Shown here: positions 63,443-64,000 of the stretch, in pieces | Layout of the letters: the number at the start of each line of letters is the position of its first letter | Numbering within the stretch: position 1 is the stretch's first letter | Assembly (NCBI GenBank): GCA_013397455.1 | Contig: VYZB01000077.1 | Location: 1-64,000, forward strand | Reading direction: 5' to 3' | Source: Crotophaga sulcirostris | Lineage: Eukaryota; Chordata; Aves; Cuculiformes; Crotophagidae | Length of the DNA: 64,000 bases | Position numbers and translations under genes: made by a program | Notes under the pieces: generated by a model | What the model saw: only the letters and a program-made list of their open reading frames with translations | Told to the model about the DNA's origin: nothing | Databases searched by the model: none

Positions 63443-64000
63443 CTAAGCAGAGATAAAACATAAAGAATTAGGAGTTAATGGAATACAAACACACGTAGAA
63501 GTCTCCATGGGCTAACAACAAGTTTAGTGCTGTTTCAAAATGCTGCCTAAAACACCACCACCACTTCACCCAAGATATGACTTTAATCAACAAATACTTT
63601 ACTAATCTCGGCCCATTCTTCACACAGTATTGTAAAGTCTCATGCTCAGCAGCCTGACCTTCATTTGTTAAGGAAAGAATAGCCACATTTTAAGTTCATA
63701 AATTAAAAGCCCAATAAACGCTTATTTTCCTCAACTACATTTCTCAAATCTGAATTAAACAGGAGTGGAAAGAAGTAAGGCAGTTTAGTTTTTACCGGAG
63801 AGCTACCACTTGCCTGAAAAACTTATCATTTTGCCTGTGTGACGCAGCTCTATGGCATTCACTCAAGAACTGCTAATTTGCTGGAGACTTTAAAGTAAAA
63901 AAGAAAGAGATTAGATGACAGACATGCAGCAAACACATCAGCTCAGTGCCAAGACAGTCTCCCTACCTGTCCTTCCTTTGGGCCTCATAGACCACAAACC
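63443..64000 (-). other. GDAP1: GDAP1 intron 5 (partial)
   Basis: The 3' part of the intron that precedes the terminal exon, ending with a pyrimidine-rich stretch and AG at 63443-63444. The exon 5 sequence, which should contain a coiled-coil-like LxKILDELE region, is not present before the window ends. The open frame at 63468-63686 does not resemble GDAP1 and is intronic chance. Confidence 0.85.

Noticed and set aside
63468..63686. 72-codon minus-strand frame just upstream of the GDAP1 exon
   Set aside because: It does not match GDAP1 exon 5 and lies within the intron. Chance open frame.
1..64000. Search for CRISPR arrays, bacterial operons, tRNA or rRNA genes
   Set aside because: No regularly spaced repeats, no cloverleaf with A/B boxes and no rRNA-like sequence was seen. 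The window is vertebrate.

Overview
This is a vertebrate, almost certainly avian, nuclear genome window. The evidence is a dense population of truncated CR1 LINEs with bird-type 3' ends, solo retroviral LTRs of a type widespread in birds, no mammalian SINEs, and one recognisable gene exon whose protein closely resembles GDAP1. The window is AT-rich, gene-poor and non-bacterial. Nearly all its short open reading frames are chance or lie inside repeats.

Layout. At the left edge (about 190-530) lies a compact CpG island with E-box and ETS-like sites, a likely promoter whose transcript is not identifiable here. From about 530 to 58,690 the window is intergenic. It holds CR1 fragments (9.3, 11.7, 14.1-14.7, 24.0, 25.9-26.4, 32.2-33.7 and 46.6-47.1 kb), an older CR1/L3-like LINE (15.7-16.7 kb), a GGAA microsatellite containing a 45-base assembly gap (29.4-29.6 kb), two solo LTRs with target-site duplications (43.4-44.0 and 44.4-45.1 kb), a tetranucleotide microsatellite (47.2 kb), a GC-richer unclassified block (47.65-48.6 kb) and an internally deleted mariner (56.3-56.9 kb).

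The right end carries the terminal coding exon of GDAP1 on the minus strand (63,060-63,442, residues about 232-358 by human numbering), preceded to its right by intron 5. Its 3'UTR runs leftwards, perhaps to an AATAAA near 58,711-58,716. A nearly full-length Hsmar1-like mariner (60,966-62,229) lies inside that probable UTR.

No CRISPR array, operon, tRNA, rRNA or new multi-gene system was seen. The most interesting items are the two mariner lineages near GDAP1, especially the one in its probable 3'UTR, the adjacent solo LTR pair with readable duplications, the orphan CpG island, and the unclassified block at 47.65-48.6 kb.
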